A DNA stretch of 64,000 bases, from assembly GCF_014644455.1 (NCBI RefSeq), contig NZ_BMKS01000014.1, positions 1 to 64,000 on the forward strand, read 5' to 3'. The DNA comes from Caldovatus sediminis. Its GTDB lineage: Bacteria; Pseudomonadota; Alphaproteobacteria; Acetobacterales; Acetobacteraceae. The first letter of the stretch is position 1. Each line of letters begins with the position of its first letter. The position numbers and the translations under genes were made by a program. Below the pieces are notes generated by a model. That model was given only the letters and a program-made list of their open reading frames with translations, searched no databases and was not told where the DNA came from. Shown here piece by piece: positions 32,753-42,043 of this stretch.

Positions 32753-33415
32753 ATGTGGAACCGACTTTTCCCCGCTTCCCGCGGGCCACGCCGCGGCGCA
32801 AGCGTCGTCGGCCTCCGGTTCGCGGCGGCCCTCGGCCTCGTCGCCCTGCTCGCCGGGACCGCGGCGGCGCAGTCCGACAATCCCTCCTTCAACATCGTCA
32901 ACCGGAGCGGCCAGACGATCAACGAGATCTACGTCTCGGCCGCCACCCAGGACTCCTGGGGCCGCGACTGGCTCGGCCAGAACGTGCTGCCCAACGGCCA
33001 GTCCTGGCCGATCCGCTTCCGCCAGGGGGCCGAATGCGTGAACGACATCCGCGTCGTCTACGCCAACGGCAACGCCGAGGAGCGCCGGCGCGTGAATACC
33101 TGCGCGATCGCCGAGGTGGTGTTCGGCAGCGGCCAGGCCGAGGCGGCGCCGCCGGCCGCGACGCAGAACCCGTCCTTCAACCTGGTCAACAACAGCGGCC
33201 GGACCATCATGGCCGTCTATGCCTCGCCCACGCGCGAGGACCACTGGGGGCCCGACCGGCTCGGCCAGAACGTGCTGCCGGCCGGCCATGTCTTCGCGGT
33301 TCGTCTGCCGGTGGGCGACTGCCTCTACGACATCCGCGTCGTCTATGACGACAACTCGGCGCAGGAGAAGCGCCGGGTCGACACCTGCAACCTGGTCAAC
33401 GTCGCCTTCCCCTGA
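32753..33415 (+). CDS. Secreted protein of two tandem 82-residue repeats, function unknown
   Basis: A 220-residue exported protein: signal peptide to about residue 40 (ALLAGTAAAQ), then two homologous units at 43-124 and 139-220 joined by a 14-residue Ala/Pro linker. Each unit starts NPSFN(I/L)VN-SG-TI, carries LGQNVLP and DIRVVY blocks and ends with NTC/DTC. Each has two cysteines that could form one disulfide. I do not recognise the fold; related single-domain secreted proteins are widespread but poorly annotated. A long leader region precedes it. Confidence 0.85.
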   Translation: MWNRLFPASRGPRRGASVVGLRFAAALGLVALLAGTAAAQSDNPSFNIVNRSGQTINEIYVSAATQDSWGRDWLGQNVLPNGQSWPIRFRQGAECVNDIRVVYANGNAEERRRVNTCAIAEVVFGSGQAEAAPPAATQNPSFNLVNNSGRTIMAVYASPTREDHWGPDRLGQNVLPAGHVFAVRLPVGDCLYDIRVVYDDNSAQEKRRVDTCNLVNVAFP

Positions 33416-33555
33416 GGGCGGGACACCGCGTCGGGCCCCTGGCCCCGTGACGGACCGGCCGGCGGGAGCCGGGCGCTCTCCGGCGGGATTGCGGTCGTCG
33501 CGGCGGCGGCCGCGCGCGAGCCGGAACGACCCGAGCGGAGGCGTCGGAGCCGTTC

Positions 33556-33597
33556 CCTCCCTGCCTCGCCCTCGACGACGGGGGCGAGGCAGGGGGG
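33556..33597. terminator. Strong 16-bp hairpin between the repeat protein and epoxide hydrolase genes
   Basis: The arms 33556-33571 and 33582-33597 pair over 16 bp (one G-T pair) with a 10-nt loop. It lies 140 bp after the repeat-protein stop and 69 bp before the next start. It could terminate transcription or structure the downstream leader. Confidence 0.55.
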
Positions 33598-33665
33598 AGG
33601 CGCGGGGATGACCGGTGGCTCCGGTGCCTGTATCCCCCGCGCCCGTAACGAGGAGGGTCGTGTTG

Positions 33666-34838
33666 ATGACCGACGCCGGCCGCCTGCTCCCGCCGCTCGC
33701 CGATCCCAGCCTGCCGCCCGGTGTCCGCGCGCGCTTCGTCGAGGACATCAACGGGCTGCGGATGCATCTGCTGGAGGCCGGGCACGACACGCCCGGCCGG
33801 CCCTGCCTGCTGCTGCTGCACGGTTTCCCGGAGCTGGCCTATTCCTGGCGCAAGGTGATGCCGGCGCTCGCCGCCGCCGGCTACCACGTCGTCGCCCCCG
33901 ACCAGCGCGGCTACGGCCGCACGACCGGCTGGGACGCCGACTACGACGCCGACCTCGCGCCCTTCCGCATGCTCAATCTGGTGCGCGACGCGCTGGGGCT
34001 GGTGTTCGCGCTCGGCCGCCGCGAGGTCGCCGCGGTGGTGGGACACGACTTCGGCGCCTCGGTCGCCGCCTGGTGCGCCCTGGTGCGCCCCGACGTGTTC
34101 CGCGCCGTCGCGCTGATGAGCGCGCCCTTCGCCGGCCCGCCCGCGATCCCCTTCGGGGAGGCGCGCGGCGCGCCGCCCGGCCCGGACATCCATGCCGCGC
34201 TCGCCGCGCTGCCGCGCCCGCGCAAGCACTACCAGTGGTACTATGCGACGCGCGAAGCCAACGAGGACATGTGGCGCTGCCCGCAGGGCGTGCACGCCTT
34301 CCTGCGCGCCTACTTCCACCACAAGAGCGCCGACTGGCCGGGCAACCGCCCCTTCCGCCTCGCCGGCTGGACCGCGGAGGCGCTGGCGCAGATGCCGACC
34401 TACTACATCATGGACCTGCACGAGGGCATGGCGGCGACGGTGGCGCGCGAGATGCCCTCGGCGGAGCAGATCGCCGCCTGCCGCTGGCTGCCGGAGGCGG
34501 AGCTCGCGGTCTATGCCGGCGAATACGCCCGCACCGGCTTCCAGGGCGGGCTCAACTGGTACCGCTGCCGCACCAGCGGCCGCTTCAACGGCGAGCTGGA
34601 GGTGTTCTCCGGCCGCACCGTCGACGTGCCGTCGCTCTTCGTCGCCGGGCGCAGCGACTGGGGCATCCATCAGGTCCCCGGCGCGATCGAGCGCATGCAG
34701 GAGAGCGCCTGCACGCGCATGCTCGGCTGCCACCTCGTCGAGGGCGCCGGCCACTGGGTGCAGCAGGAGCGGCCGGAGGCGGTGACGGCGCTGCTGCTGC
34801 GCTTCCTGCGCGAGGCGGCGGGCGCGGCGCCGTCCTGA
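33666..34838 (+). CDS. Epoxide-hydrolase-type alpha/beta hydrolase
   Basis: A 390-residue alpha/beta hydrolase. LLLLHGFPELAYSWRKVMP gives the oxyanion HGFP motif; the nucleophile is Asp128 in VVGHDFGAS, which points to epoxide hydrolase or haloalkane-type chemistry rather than an esterase. The relay acid is in LFVAGRSDWG and the base is His363 in GAGHWVQQE. The cap domain has Tyr/Trp-rich segments (HYQWYYATREANEDMW). The ATG at 33666 follows GAGGAGGG. Monocistronic, physiological substrate unknown. Confidence 0.85.
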   Translation: MTDAGRLLPPLADPSLPPGVRARFVEDINGLRMHLLEAGHDTPGRPCLLLLHGFPELAYSWRKVMPALAAAGYHVVAPDQRGYGRTTGWDADYDADLAPFRMLNLVRDALGLVFALGRREVAAVVGHDFGASVAAWCALVRPDVFRAVALMSAPFAGPPAIPFGEARGAPPGPDIHAALAALPRPRKHYQWYYATREANEDMWRCPQGVHAFLRAYFHHKSADWPGNRPFRLAGWTAEALAQMPTYYIMDLHEGMAATVAREMPSAEQIAACRWLPEAELAVYAGEYARTGFQGGLNWYRCRTSGRFNGELEVFSGRTVDVPSLFVAGRSDWGIHQVPGAIERMQESACTRMLGCHLVEGAGHWVQQERPEAVTALLLRFLREAAGAAPS

Positions 34839-35304
34839 CCAACCTCGACCGGGCGAGAGCTGCCGGCGTCCGTCGGGGCGGTCCGGCAGGGGCTTGGCGG
34901 GAGCCGTGCCGGCGCCCGAGGGGGCCGGGCGACCTCCTCGCGACGGTGGCCGGCAGGGGAATGGCGCGGGCGCGCCGGCGGCTCCGCGCCGCCGGGGCAG
35001 ATCGCGGACGGCTGGAAACGGCCGGCAGCGTGGATCTGCTCGGCCAACAACGAGCGGGAGCCGTTGCACGAGCACGGCCGGGCGAAAACGGACCCGGCGG
35101 CCGCGGGGGGGTGGAGCGGCCGGCCTCCCGGCCGCGCACCCCGACGCCCGCACGGCCACCCGCGCCGTGGTGCTGCGCGAAGGGCCCGCCAGGCCCGGAT
35201 GCCGGGGCGCGCCGGCCCGCGACCTCGTCGAGCGGCCCTCCTCGCCGGCCGCCGCCACCCGATCGGACACGAACCGACCCGGCTTCCGGCGGCATCGCGG
35301 CCCG
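34839..35304. other. Intergenic, no supported gene
   Basis: About 465 bp between the epoxide hydrolase and the convergent LysR gene. Frames are low-complexity; several short GC-rich inverted repeats but no single convincing terminator. Confidence 0.45.
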
Positions 35305-36225
35305 TCACGCCGCCGACGCCACCTCGCGCGCCAGGGCGATGAGGGTCCGGCGCAGCCAGGCATGCCCGGGGTCCGCCTCGAAACGCCGGTGGAAGACCAG
35401 CGACAGCCGCGTGTGGCGGATCGCCACCGGCGGCGCGCGGACGACCAGCCCGTGCGCGCGCGCCATCTCGCGGGCCAGCCGGGCGGAGAGCGTGATGATC
35501 ATGTCCGTGCGCGCCAGGATCCCCGGCACCCCGGCGAGATGCGCCACCACCGCGCCCAGGCGTCGCGGGTGGCCTGCCTCCGCCAGCGGCCCGTCCAGCG
35601 CGCCGTCGCGCGAGCCGTTCGGCGAATGCAGGAGATGCGGCACGGAGACGAAGCGCGCGGGCGTCATCTCGCCCTCCGCCAGCGGATGGCCCGCGCGCAT
35701 CACCGTCAGGAACTCCTCCGGCAGCAGCCTGACGCGGGTGTAGATCGCCGGCGGCTCCGGCAGCACCGCCACCGCGAGCTGCGCCTCGCTCCGCTCGAGC
35801 AGGTCCTGCCAGTTGGTGCGGTCGGCGTGGCGGATGGCGAGCAGGCAGCCCGGCGCCCGGCGCGCCATCGCCTCCAGCAGCGGCGGCGCCAGCACCGCCT
35901 CCGCATACTCGCTGAAGGCGACCGGGAAGACGCGGTCCGAGGTCGCGGGATCGAAGGGCGCGTGCACGGCGAGCGTCTCGCGCAGCCGGTCGAGCACCTC
36001 GGCCACCGGCCCGGCCAGCGCGGCGGCGAGCTCGGTCGGCTCCACCCCGCCCGGGCGGCGCAGGAACAGCTCGTCGCCGAGCGCCTGGCGCAGCCGGTTC
36101 AGCGCGTTGGAGACGGCGGGCTGCGACAGGTGCAGCCGCCTCGCCGCGCGCGTGACGTGCCGCTCGCGCGCCACGGCGTCGAACACGCGGAGAAGGTTCA
36201 GGTCGAGGGAGTCGAGGTCGGCCAT
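35305..36225 (-). CDS. LysR-family transcriptional regulator
   Basis: A 306-residue regulator. The N-terminal winged helix has LNLLRVFDAVARERHVTRAA followed by RRLHLSQPAVSNALNRLRQ, close to the NodD/LinR subgroup. The C-terminal substrate-binding domain begins near residue 85. A Met 10 codons upstream (36255) is the alternative start. It is divergent from the DoxX gene at 36370, its likely target by the usual LysR arrangement. The effector is unknown. Confidence 0.88.
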   Translation of the reverse strand: MADLDSLDLNLLRVFDAVARERHVTRAARRLHLSQPAVSNALNRLRQALGDELFLRRPGGVEPTELAAALAGPVAEVLDRLRETLAVHAPFDPATSDRVFPVAFSEYAEAVLAPPLLEAMARRAPGCLLAIRHADRTNWQDLLERSEAQLAVAVLPEPPAIYTRVRLLPEEFLTVMRAGHPLAEGEMTPARFVSVPHLLHSPNGSRDGALDGPLAEAGHPRRLGAVVAHLAGVPGILARTDMIITLSARLAREMARAHGLVVRAPPVAIRHTRLSLVFHRRFEADPGHAWLRRTLIALAREVASAA

Positions 36226-36369
36226 GCGGCGGTCGCGGGGGTTCCGCGGCTCCATTCAGGGCGGTGATGATGGCCGTTGCGGATCGCCGTTGGAAGGGCC
36301 GGATGCGCCGCGCGATTCTCGCCCGCGACCGGCGGCGATCCCGGCCGCCGATTGATGCGGAGACACCCC

Positions 36370-36807
36370 ATGCCCGACACGCGGACCACCGCCCCCTACG
36401 CCGCCCTGCTCCTGCGCGTCAGTCTCGGCCTTGCCTTCCTCGCCCACGGCGCGGTGCTCAAGCTCGGCACCTTCGGGCTGGCCGGAACGATGGGCTACTT
36501 CGGCTCCATCGGCTATCCGCCGGTCTTCGGCGCCATCGTCGCCGTCGCCGAGGTCGCCGCCGGTCTCGCGCTGCTCGCCGGCCTCTGGGTGCGTGCGGCG
36601 AGCCTGCTCGCGCTGCCGATCCTGATCGGCGCGACGATCGAGCATCTGCCCAATGGCTGGGTGTTCAGCGCGCCGGGCGGCGGCTGGGAGTTCCCGGCGC
36701 TGTGGACCGTGCTGCTGCTGGTCCAGGCCGGGCTCGGCGCCGGGGCCTACGCGGTTGACCCGGGGCGGCTCGTCGGCCGCGCCACACCGCGCTCCGCGGC
36801 GGCCTGA
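36370..36807 (+). CDS. DoxX-family membrane protein
   Basis: A 145-residue protein with four predicted membrane segments. LLLRVSLGLAFLAHGAVLKL is the family N-terminus, with GLAGTMGYFGSIGYPPVFG and VAEVAAGLALLAGL following. DoxX proteins are linked to quinone or sulfur/oxidative metabolism, role here unknown. The ATG follows GGAGA. It is divergent from the LysR gene. Confidence 0.85.
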   Translation: MPDTRTTAPYAALLLRVSLGLAFLAHGAVLKLGTFGLAGTMGYFGSIGYPPVFGAIVAVAEVAAGLALLAGLWVRAASLLALPILIGATIEHLPNGWVFSAPGGGWEFPALWTVLLLVQAGLGAGAYAVDPGRLVGRATPRSAAA

Positions 36808-37152
36808 CCCGCCGCGCCGCCTGCGCCGGTGTGCGCCCCCCTCGCCGGACCACGTTGACCTCCGTCTCCCGGCCGCGGAGGATCGGCCCGCGGCGCGGCA
36901 GGCAACGGGGAATGCGCACCTCATGACGATCCGGCGCCGGATGCGGGCCACCGCTGCGCCATCCGGCCGTGGCGCGCAGGGGCGCCGGCGAACGGCCCTC
37001 CCTCGGCGGCCGGCGCGACAGCGCCGGACCGCAGACGGCGCGCCGCGCGGCGCATCGGCCGCCGGCGGCCGGACCGCGGCGGCGTGCTCCGCCCCGCCGG
37101 GACCGGCGGAAGGCTGACCGGGCGTGACCGTCCCCGCTCCGGGCCCGGGGCG
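36808..37152. other. Intergenic, no supported gene
   Basis: About 345 bp of GC-rich sequence before the MFS gene. Nothing recognisable apart from scattered short inverted repeats. Confidence 0.45.
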
Positions 37153-38337
37153 ATGAGGCGCGGGCGCCCTCCCTCCCCGGCGGCGTCGGTCGCCCTGGTC
37201 GGCCTCGCGGTGGCGGTGATCGGGGCGTCGACCACCCTCCCGATGCCGCTCTTTCCCCTCTACGCGGCGCGCGACGGGCAGGGCGCCGCGATGCTCGCCC
37301 TCGCCTTCGTCTGCTACGCGGGGGCGCTGATCCTCACCGCCCCGCTGCTCGGCGGGCTGTCGGAGCGGATCGGGCGCAAGCCCTGCGTGCTCGCCGCCGT
37401 GGTGTTCGCCGGCCTCGCCACGCTGGCGCTGACGGTCGCGCCCGGCCTCGCGGCGCTCGCGGTCGCGCGCGTCCTCCAGGGGCTCGCGATCGGGCTCGTC
37501 GCCGGCGCCGCGACCGCCTGGGCCGCGGAGCTCGCGGCTGGCGCCGAAGGCGCGGCGCGCCGCGCGGCGAGCGTCGTCACGACCGGCACGGCGGGCAGCT
37601 TCGCCGCGGGCGGCCTCCTCACCCTCGGCGCCCTCGCCTGGTTGGGCGAGACCGAGCCTCCGATCACCTATCTCCTGCACCTGCTCGCGGCGACGGGCCT
37701 CGTCGTCCTCGTCGCCTGGCGCGTGCCCGAGACGCGGCATTGCGCCGGCGGCGCCAGGGTCCCCTGGCTCCGCCTGCCCGGCTTTCCGGCCGGAACCCTG
37801 CCCACCACGCTCGCCATCCTGCCCGCCTGGGGCGTGACCGGCACGACCCTGACCAGCGTGCCGATGGCGCTCGCCGAGCGCGGGATGCCGCGCCTCGGGC
37901 CGCTCGCGGTCTGCGTCATGATCGCGGTTGGGGTCGCGGCGCAGCGGGCGCTCGGGCGCATGGCGCCGCGCCGCTCCGTGGTCGCGGGCCTCGGCGTGCT
38001 CGTCGCGGGCACCGCGCTGGTCGTGCTCGGCACGCTCTCCGGGGCGCTGGCGCCGCTGCTCCTCGGCGGGGCGGCCGTGGGCAGCGCCGCCTACGGCTTC
38101 CTCTATCTCGGCGGGCTCGCCGCGGTCGCCCAGGCGGCGCCGGCGGCGGAGCGCGCGAACGCCGCCGCCGGGTACTTCCTTGTCGCCCACCTCGGCTTCG
38201 GCCTGCCCCCGCTGCTGGTCGGCTTCGCGGTGGAGCGGCTCGGCGCCGCGCCCGCGCTCGCCGGGCTGTGGGCCGCCGTGGCGGCTACGGCCCTGGCGCT
38301 CGCTCGGGCGATCCGGCGCGGCGCCGCGCTGGACTGA
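37153..38337 (+). CDS. MFS transporter
   Basis: A 394-residue major-facilitator protein with about 12 predicted membrane segments. The loop after helix 2 has GGLSERIGRKP, the classic MFS motif. Substrate cannot be inferred; the length and layout suit a drug- or metabolite-efflux member. ATG at 37153; a weak purine-rich site precedes it. It stands alone, and the downstream OmpA-like gene starts 110 bp later. Confidence 0.85.
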   Translation: MRRGRPPSPAASVALVGLAVAVIGASTTLPMPLFPLYAARDGQGAAMLALAFVCYAGALILTAPLLGGLSERIGRKPCVLAAVVFAGLATLALTVAPGLAALAVARVLQGLAIGLVAGAATAWAAELAAGAEGAARRAASVVTTGTAGSFAAGGLLTLGALAWLGETEPPITYLLHLLAATGLVVLVAWRVPETRHCAGGARVPWLRLPGFPAGTLPTTLAILPAWGVTGTTLTSVPMALAERGMPRLGPLAVCVMIAVGVAAQRALGRMAPRRSVVAGLGVLVAGTALVVLGTLSGALAPLLLGGAAVGSAAYGFLYLGGLAAVAQAAPAAERANAAAGYFLVAHLGFGLPPLLVGFAVERLGAAPALAGLWAAVAATALALARAIRRGAALD

Positions 38338-38447
38338 GCCGCCCCGGGCGGCATGCCTGCCCGCCGCGCCGATTCATCGGCCGCTCCACGCGCGGGACGC
38401 GAGTTCCGCTTTCCGGCCCCGCGAATTCATGCAACTTTTCGGCGAAA

Positions 38448-38876
38448 ATGCGCGAACGCGGCATCCGCTCCGCCCTCTTGCTGATGGCGCTCGGCCTGGC
38501 GTCCACGACCGGCGCCCCGGTCGCCGCGGCGCAGCCCGCGCCGAGCTTCGTCGTCACCTTCCCGCAGGGAAGCGCCGAGCTCTCGGAAGATCAGCGCCGG
38601 GTCATCGTCGCCGCGGTCGAGCGGTTCCGGACCGCCTGCCGCGGCTGCACCCAGATCGAGGTGATCGGCCACGCCTCGTCCACCGAATCGCCTGGCGCTG
38701 CCGTCGCGCTCAGCCATCAGCGCGCGGAGGAGGTGGCGGCCGACCTGATCATCGAGGGCGTGGGCATCGACCAGATCCTGGTCCGCGCCGTCGGGGCCGG
38801 CGCGCCGGCCGTGCCGCACCCGAAGGACGACGAGGAGGACGCGCGCAACCGGCGCGTCGTCCTGCTGCTGCGCTGA
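38448..38876 (+). CDS. Small OmpA-like periplasmic protein
   Basis: A 142-residue exported protein. A signal peptide (about 1-27, ending APVAAAQ) is followed by an OmpA C-terminal-like domain: FVVTFPQGSAELSEDQRRVI, EVIGHASSTESPGAAVALSH (replacing the usual GHTD), QRAEEVAADLI and NRRVVLLLR. It probably binds peptidoglycan. No membrane anchor, so soluble periplasmic. The ribosome site is weak. Confidence 0.82.
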   Translation: MRERGIRSALLLMALGLASTTGAPVAAAQPAPSFVVTFPQGSAELSEDQRRVIVAAVERFRTACRGCTQIEVIGHASSTESPGAAVALSHQRAEEVAADLIIEGVGIDQILVRAVGAGAPAVPHPKDDEEDARNRRVVLLLR

Positions 38877-38911
38877 CCGCGCGGCGGCGGACGCGCATCC
38901 GAGACGGCGGC

Positions 38912-39739
38912 TCAGCCGAAGGGCCAGTCGTGCGGGTCCGCCGCGCCGCGCGGATCGGCGAAGTGGAATGCGGATTCGAGGGCGACCCGGCCGGCGAGGA
39001 AGTCGTCGAGCCACGCATCCGCGGCCCGGCTCTCGGCGTCGAGGGCCGCGGCCAGCGCGGCAAGGTCCGCTGGCAGACCCCGATCGGGCGGCGTGGGGTG
39101 GGGCGGGCCATGGCCAGTCGGATGGTCCGGCGCCCGCCCCGGCGGATCGGCCGGGCGTGACGGGACCCTCCCCGGGCCTTCTTGGCCCTCGCCAGAGGCG
39201 GCGGCATTGCATGCCGCGGGGAGGTCCGCCTCGGCCGCGCCGGGAGCGGGGGTGTCGGCGCTCCGTGGCGGCGCGGTTGTCGGCCCGCGCTCCGCCTCGC
39301 GATCGGCCGGCCGAGAGCCGGAACCGTTGGGGAGGGGGGCGGAAGGTTCGTCTCGTCCGACGTCGTTCCAGGCCGCATGCGTGGCGGCGGGCGCCGACGG
39401 ACGGTCGGGGACCGTTGGGGCGGCCGCATCGGGCCCGGCGTCGCCGGGCCGCGGGCCGAGCGCGTCGGGGCTTCCGGGCCGTGCCATCCCGGGTGGGCCC
39501 GCGACCAGGACCTCCTCGGGCGCCGCCGGAACGCCGGCCCGGCCGGTGCGGCTCGCGTCGGGATCGCCCGCCCGGGGAAGCCAGAGCCAGGCGTCGGCGC
39601 TGTCGTCCTCCTCCTTTCGCTCGCGCGGCATCGGCACGGGCATCGGCATCGCTCTCGCGTCCAAGGTCGGGGCGGCACCACCACCGCCGCTCGGTCGGCC
39701 TGCCGCGGCCGGCGTGGGGGGTGCCGGCGCGGCATTCAT
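38912..39739 (-). CDS. Ala/Pro-rich hypothetical protein with a distinct C-terminus
   Basis: A 275-residue frame. Most is low-complexity Ala/Pro/Gly (a disordered region). The last 55 residues look different, with LPADLAALAAALDAESRAAD and AWLDDFLAGRVALESAFHF helices. The ATG at 39739 sits at the edge of an AT-rich promoter-like stretch shared with divergent gshB. I do not recognise a family, and the disordered part could be spurious. A real gene is more likely than not. Confidence 0.5.
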   Translation of the reverse strand: MNAAPAPPTPAAAGRPSGGGGAAPTLDARAMPMPVPMPRERKEEDDSADAWLWLPRAGDPDASRTGRAGVPAAPEEVLVAGPPGMARPGSPDALGPRPGDAGPDAAAPTVPDRPSAPAATHAAWNDVGRDEPSAPLPNGSGSRPADREAERGPTTAPPRSADTPAPGAAEADLPAACNAAASGEGQEGPGRVPSRPADPPGRAPDHPTGHGPPHPTPPDRGLPADLAALAAALDAESRAADAWLDDFLAGRVALESAFHFADPRGAADPHDWPFG

Positions 39740-39815
39740 ATTTCGGCAACAATCTCAGGAATGGAGACGATTCGGTCAAGATACATTTTCGCTATTTTAA
39801 CGAAAAACAACCTTC
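39740..39815. promoter_or_regulatory. AT-rich divergent promoter region
   Basis: An AT-rich patch (TTTTCGCTATTTTAACGAAA at 39785-39804 contains an imperfect inverted repeat) between the hypothetical gene and glutathione synthetase. Its composition contrasts with flanking DNA and it probably holds promoters for both directions. Confidence 0.5.
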
Positions 39816-39920
39816 GGTTGTGGCGCGGTTCGGCCCGCAAGGCCCTGGCATTCCGCCCCGCCCCCGGGCATGAGGAGGCGACCTCTCTTCGCCATACGGC
39901 GCGCAAGGACAGGAGGCAGC

Positions 39921-40901
39921 ATGGCCGGAGCACGGCACGGACGCGCGCTGCGCGTCGCGGTTCAGATGGACCCCATCGAGGGCATCGACATCAACGCCGA
40001 CAGCACCTTCGCCATGATGCTCGAGGCGCAGGCGCGCGGTCACGCGCTGTGGCACTACCTGCCGCGCGACCTCGCGCTCTCCGCCCGTCGCGTCACCGCG
40101 CGCGCCCATCCGGTGGAGGTGCGGCGCGAGAAGGGCCGGCACTGGACCTTCGGCCCGCAGCAGGAGCTCGACCTCTCCACCATGGACGTGGTGCTGCTGC
40201 GCCAGGATCCGCCCTTCGACATGGCCTACATCACCACCACCCACATCCTGGAGCACATCCATCCGCGGACGCTGGTGGTGAACGACCCGGCGGCCGTGCG
40301 CAACGCCCCGGAGAAGCTGTTCGTGACGCACTTCCCGGAGCTGATGCCGCCGACGCTGGTCACCGCCGACCGGCGCGAGATCATGCGCTTCCGCGCGGAG
40401 CACGGGGACATCATCCTCAAGCCGCTGTTCGGCAACGGCGGCGCCGGCGTGTTCCACGTGAAGCCGGACGACATGAACCTCAACGCGCTGCTCGAGATGT
40501 TCACCCAGCTCTACCGCGAGCCCCTGGTGGTGCAGCGCTACGTCCCCGCGGTGCGCCAGGGCGACAAGCGCATCATCCTGGTGGACGGGGAGGCGCTCGG
40601 CGCGATCAACCGCGTCCCGGCGGAGCGCGAGGCGCGCTCCAACATGCATGTCGGCGGGCGGCCGGAGAAGACGACGCTGACCGACCGCGAGCGGGAGATC
40701 TGCGCGGCGATCGGACCGGAGCTGAAGAGGCGCGGGCTGATCTTCGTCGGGATCGACGTGATCGGCGGCTACCTCACCGAGATCAACGTGACCAGCCCGA
40801 CGGGCCTGCAGGAGATCGCGCGCTTCGACGGGGTGAAGCTGGAGGAGCGGATCTGGGACGTGATCGAGGAGAGGGTCGGCGGCACGCGCGCCGCCGCCTG
40901 A
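39921..40901 (+). CDS. gshB: Glutathione synthetase
   Basis: A 326-residue ATP-grasp enzyme joining gamma-glutamylcysteine and glycine. The N-terminal [56 protein letters not shown] (ATP-grasp loop) and [18 protein letters not shown] are strongly diagnostic. The ATG at 39921 follows AGGAGG. It is convergent with the dioxygenase-type gene and followed by a hairpin. Confidence 0.96.
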   Translation: MAGARHGRALRVAVQMDPIEGIDINADSTFAMMLEAQARGHALWHYLPRDLALSARRVTARAHPVEVRREKGRHWTFGPQQELDLSTMDVVLLRQDPPFDMAYITTTHILEHIHPRTLVVNDPAAVRNAPEKLFVTHFPELMPPTLVTADRREIMRFRAEHGDIILKPLFGNGGAGVFHVKPDDMNLNALLEMFTQLYREPLVVQRYVPAVRQGDKRIILVDGEALGAINRVPAEREARSNMHVGGRPEKTTLTDREREICAAIGPELKRRGLIFVGIDVIGGYLTEINVTSPTGLQEIARFDGVKLEERIWDVIEERVGGTRAAA

Positions 40902-40908
40902 GCCGTGG

Positions 40909-40928
40909 CCCGGCGGCCGCCCGCCGGG
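40909..40928. terminator. Bidirectional hairpin between convergent genes
   Basis: CCCGGCGG-CCGC-CCGCCGGG forms a perfect 8-bp stem with a 4-nt loop, exactly filling the gap between the gshB stop and the dioxygenase stop. No U-tract on either side. Confidence 0.5.
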
Positions 40929-41942
40929 TCAGGCGCCCCGCCGCCGCGCCACGGCCTCCCACCACGCGCACTCCTCGCGCGCCGGCACGTAGTTGCCCTC
41001 CACCACCTGCACCGGCGCGCGCAGCCCCTTCGCGCCGGCGCCGAGGCGCAGTTCCCGCGCCGCCGCGCGCATCGCCTCCGTGCCCCAGCGGCGCTCGTGC
41101 CCCCACAGGCTCGGCCCGTCCTCCATCCGCGCCGGCGTCCAGCTTTCGGGGTCGATGCTCCGCCCGCCCCAGCCGTACTCGAACAGGTAGCCGCCCGGGG
41201 CGCGCGCGTAGAAGCTCGTCATGAAGTCGTTGGTGTGGCGCCCGAGCGTCGTCGCGACGCGTCCCGGCTCGCTCAGCGCGAGGTCGTAGCCCTGGCCCAC
41301 GTCGTCGAGGTGGAACAGCTCCACCATGACGTGGTGCAGCCCTGCCTGCCCGGTCTCGATCAGCGCCAGGCTGTGATGGCGGCGATTGACGTGGAGGAAG
41401 TACGCCCGGAAGGGGTGCTCGACCCAGTCGCTGACGCGAAAGCCGAGAAGGTCGCGGTAGAAGGGGAGCACGCGCTCCAGCGAGGGCACGTGCAGCACCG
41501 CGTGCCCCATCCCGAGCGGGCCGGTGCGGAAGCCGGAGATCGCGCGCCCGGGCACGAAGGGCGCATCGGTCGTTTCCGCGCCATGGAACAGCTCGACGCG
41601 GTTGCCGAGAGGGTCCTCGAACTGGATCAGCGCGGCGACGCGCCGCTCGTCGGCGAGGGCGCGCCCGCCCGGGCGCACGCGCAGGCCGGCCGCCTCGAGC
41701 TGCGCCGCGATCGCGTCGAGCGCGGCGGCGTCGGCCACCTCCCAGCCGAGGACCCCGAGCCCGTCCGCCTCGTCCTGCGCCACGACCAGGCGCTGGCGCC
41801 GGTCGTCCATGCGGAAGGCGAGGCCGGCGCGCGTGCGCTCGGTGAGCTGCATGCCGAGCAACCGCGTCCCGAACGACGCCCAGCCATCGAGATCCCGGGC
41901 CCGCAGGCCGACATAGCCGAGCGCCTGCACCGCTGCCGCCAT
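40929..41942 (-). CDS. Type I extradiol dioxygenase (BphC/VOC family)
   Basis: A 337-residue protein of two VOC modules. The Fe(II) ligands of extradiol ring-cleavage enzymes are all present: His147 in GMGHAVLHV, His204 in GLHHVMVE and Glu255 in LFEYGWGG. The acid-base and second-shell histidines RRHHSLA (189-190) and RHTND (236) are kept too. It should cleave a catechol-like ring at the meta position; the substrate is unknown. Start at 41942 has GGGAGG. A poly-C tract lies 91 nt upstream. No other aromatic-pathway genes are adjacent. Confidence 0.85.
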   Translation of the reverse strand: MAAAVQALGYVGLRARDLDGWASFGTRLLGMQLTERTRAGLAFRMDDRRQRLVVAQDEADGLGVLGWEVADAAALDAIAAQLEAAGLRVRPGGRALADERRVAALIQFEDPLGNRVELFHGAETTDAPFVPGRAISGFRTGPLGMGHAVLHVPSLERVLPFYRDLLGFRVSDWVEHPFRAYFLHVNRRHHSLALIETGQAGLHHVMVELFHLDDVGQGYDLALSEPGRVATTLGRHTNDFMTSFYARAPGGYLFEYGWGGRSIDPESWTPARMEDGPSLWGHERRWGTEAMRAAARELRLGAGAKGLRAPVQVVEGNYVPAREECAWWEAVARRRGA

Positions 41943-42032
41943 GCTCGCCTCCCGTTGCGCGACCGCGCCGGGGGCGACTCTCGGCCAGGCGCGCCGCGGA
42001 CGGAAGGGAGAAATCGGATGCCCGGCTGACGC

Positions 42033-42043
42033 GGGGGGGGGGG
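42033..42043. repeat. Homopolymer of 11 G (C on the coding strand)
   Basis: An uninterrupted 11-nt G run (C on the minus strand) directly after the stop codon of the Pro-rich gene and 91 nt upstream of the dioxygenase start, so it lies in the presumed leader or promoter of the latter. Confidence 0.9.

Noticed and set aside
32491-33597. Hairpins as CRISPR or repeat-array elements
   Set aside because: Single copies with no regular spacing or spacers; better explained as terminators. No CRISPR array was seen anywhere in the window.
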